From Lachnospiraceae bacterium UBA7481 (GTDB lineage: Bacteria; Bacillota; Clostridia; Lachnospirales; Lachnospiraceae): a stretch of DNA of 15,876 nt. Under the pieces are notes generated by a model. It was not told the origin of the DNA. It did no database searches and saw only the letters and a program-made list of their open reading frames with translations. The position numbers and the translations under genes are program-made. The stretch lies in assembly GCA_002478505.1 (NCBI GenBank), contig DLOP01000036.1, forward strand, positions 14,366 through 30,241, read 5' to 3'. Shown here piece after piece: positions 14,689 through 15,876 of this stretch. Positions within the stretch are counted from its first letter, which is position 1, and each line of letters opens with the position of its first letter.

Positions 14689-15636
14689 ATGGTTATTAAT
14701 ATGAAAACGGTGGATGTGATCATCCCTACTTACAAACCTACCGGAAAATTAAAAAAGATCATATCTATGCTGGAGAGGCAGACTTATCCGGTATCGCATA
14801 TTATTTTAGTCAACACGGAAGAAAAATATTTTAATACATTTTTTTATGGAAGCACTTTTTTAGAACAGTATCATAACCTGATCATCCGCCATATTTCCAA
14901 ATATGAATTTGACCACGGCGGTACGCGGAGAATGGCTGTCGGATTATCCCATGCAGATTATTTTATCTTTATGACGGACGATGCCGTGCCGGAGGATAAA
15001 TATCTGATACAAAATCTTTTGAAACCATTGCTGGAAGGGGAAGCGTCAGTTTCTTACGGCAGACAGCTTGCGGGCAAACATTGTTCTGAAATGGAGTATT
15101 TTACAAGAAAATTTAATTATCCCAAGACATCCCAGATCAAGACAAAGAAAGATCTTGAAAAAATGGGGATCAAGGCGTTTTTCTGCTCCAATGTCTGTGC
15201 TGCATATGATAGACATATTTATGATAAACTGGGCGGATTTGTTAAGCACACAATATTTAATGAAGATATGATCTTTGCTTATCATGTCCTGATGGCGGAT
15301 CAGGCAATTGCGTATGCAGCGGATGCCAGAGTGGTCCATTATCATCGTTATTCCAATCTGCAGCAGCTGAAACGTAATTTTGACCTTGGGGTCTCCCAGG
15401 CGGATCATCCTGAAGTATTTGGACAGGTATCGTCTTCGACGGAGGGAAAGAAACTGGTATTCGAGACAGCTAAATATTTAAGGGAGAATAAAAAGGGCGG
15501 TCAGATTCCCGGTTTGTATCTCACCAGCTGCTATAAATATCTTGGGTATCGTCTTGGAAAGGCATACAAAAAACTGCCCAGATTACTGATCAGAAAGCTG
15601 ACCATGAACGAAAACTACTGGAAAAAAGAAGCGTAA
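14689..15636 (+). CDS. GT2 glycosyltransferase, RfbF rhamnosyltransferase-like
   Basis: The 315-residue protein has one GT-A domain. It opens with VDVIIPTYKPTGKLKKII (8-25), carries EFDHGGTRRMAVG (73-85), a signature typical of RfbF-like rhamnosyltransferases, and has TDD at 96-98 as the metal site. IFNEDMIFAYHVL (189-201) and HYHRYSNLQQLKR (217-229) complete the acceptor half. A basic C-terminus (KAYKKLPRLLIRKL) may bind the membrane. GGAAAGG lies only one base before ATG 14689, so the in-frame ATG at 14701 (four residues shorter) may be the true start. It stands alone between two hairpins with its own promoter candidate. It probably adds a deoxyhexose to the polymer; the donor is inferred from family resemblance only. 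Confidence 0.88.
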   Translation: MVINMKTVDVIIPTYKPTGKLKKIISMLERQTYPVSHIILVNTEEKYFNTFFYGSTFLEQYHNLIIRHISKYEFDHGGTRRMAVGLSHADYFIFMTDDAVPEDKYLIQNLLKPLLEGEASVSYGRQLAGKHCSEMEYFTRKFNYPKTSQIKTKKDLEKMGIKAFFCSNVCAAYDRHIYDKLGGFVKHTIFNEDMIFAYHVLMADQAIAYAADARVVHYHRYSNLQQLKRNFDLGVSQADHPEVFGQVSSSTEGKKLVFETAKYLRENKKGGQIPGLYLTSCYKYLGYRLGKAYKKLPRLLIRKLTMNENYWKKEA

Positions 15637-15643
15637 CGGAAAC

Positions 15644-15664
15644 ATAGATTCTCTATCTTTTTTT
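15644..15664 (+). terminator. Weak candidate terminator
   Basis: ATAGA (15644-15648) pairs with TCTAT (15652-15656) around TTC, followed by CTTTTTTT. The T tract is good but the stem is only five bp and AT-rich. It begins eight bases after the preceding stop codon. Confidence 0.4.
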
Positions 15665-15671
15665 CAAAAAA

Positions 15672-15699
15672 TTTTCACACATACGAATTACAATATTAT
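15672..15699 (+). promoter_or_regulatory. Weak candidate promoter before the last ORF
   Basis: TTTTCA (15672-15677) and TATTAT (15694-15699) are spaced by 16 nt in an AT-rich gap. Position suits the ORF starting at 15748, but AT-rich sequence gives many such matches. Confidence 0.3.
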
Positions 15700-15747
15700 T
15701 TGTAAATTAAATTTTTGGAAATAATGGTATAGGGAGGCAAAAAGTAT

Positions 15748-15858
15748 ATGAAGACATTCCAAAAGATCATTCTATCCTGTCTTTGCGGGATATTGTTTGG
15801 AGCATTTGCGGCAGTTTCTTTCTTTGCAGTCAGGGAGATCGGTATTACGGTGGGCTGA
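15748..15858 (+). CDS. 36-residue membrane-peptide ORF or broken N-terminus
   Basis: ATG 15748 follows GGGAGG (15732-15737) at ten-base spacing, a strong ribosome site. The encoded peptide MKTFQKIILSCLCGILFGAF... has a basic start and one hydrophobic helix (about 7-28), then a TGA after 36 codons. The helix with its GxxFGxxxxxxFxxV spacing resembles the membrane anchor of HtrA-like (S1C) serine proteases of related bacteria. That resemblance is weak, and only 18 nt remain after the stop. It could be a genuine small membrane protein, or the 5' end of a larger gene interrupted by a frameshift. The peptide and ribosome site are seen; the interpretation is open. Confidence 0.45.
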   Translation: MKTFQKIILSCLCGILFGAFAAVSFFAVREIGITVG

Positions 15859-15876
15859 TCAGTAATCTGGGCAGTT

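Overview
This window looks like a chromosomal segment of a low-to-medium GC Firmicute, most likely a Lachnospiraceae-type Clostridium relative. That is an inference from strong AGGAGG-type ribosome binding sites, the codon mix, the type of two-domain glycosyltransferases, and the gene families present. No rRNA, tRNA, CRISPR array or intact insertion sequence was seen. Every gene I accept reads on the + strand.

Layout. (1) 1-842: the 3' end of a two-domain-type GT2 glycosyltransferase with an extra C-terminal beta-rich region. (2) 1090-2028: a membrane protein with a four-cysteine zinc ribbon, ended by a hairpin at 2099-2127. (3) 2232-4259: a compact cassette of ECF sigma factor, single-pass anti-sigma-like protein without the zinc motif, TM2-like membrane protein and small LiaI/LiaF-like membrane protein. 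(4) 4398-5150: a small alarmone (p)ppGpp synthetase with a GC-rich leader hairpin. (5) 5184-7316: a large tandem-domain GT2 enzyme. (6) 7317-7661: an AT-rich gene-free stretch holding a 99-bp near-perfect palindrome and a threefold 13-nt tandem repeat. (7) 7662-9383: alpha-phosphoglucomutase with an intrinsic terminator. (8) 9466-11883: two more GT2 enzymes. (9) 11976-14584: an operon of an initiating polyprenyl-phosphate sugar-1-phosphate transferase and an LCP-family ligase, with a good sigma-A promoter and a terminator. (10) 14689-15636: an RfbF-like GT2 enzyme whose likely promoter is merged with the preceding terminator. (11) 15748-15858: a 36-codon membrane-peptide ORF at the window edge.

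How they fit together (inference): this is a cell-wall or capsular polysaccharide locus. Phosphoglucomutase supplies glucose-1-phosphate for nucleotide sugars. The phosphoglycosyl transferase starts the lipid-linked glycan, the GT2 enzymes extend it, and the LCP protein attaches the finished polymer to peptidoglycan. The ECF sigma cassette and the alarmone synthetase lie between glycosyltransferase genes and are good candidates for envelope-stress and growth control. No polymerase, flippase, ABC exporter or dTDP-rhamnose gene lies in the window, so the polymer's identity cannot be fixed.

The most unusual signals are the long palindrome with its tandem repeats, the merged terminator and promoter at 14589-14650, the glycosyltransferase at 9466 whose second catalytic domain has shrunk to a remnant, and the zinc-less sigma/anti-sigma cassette.
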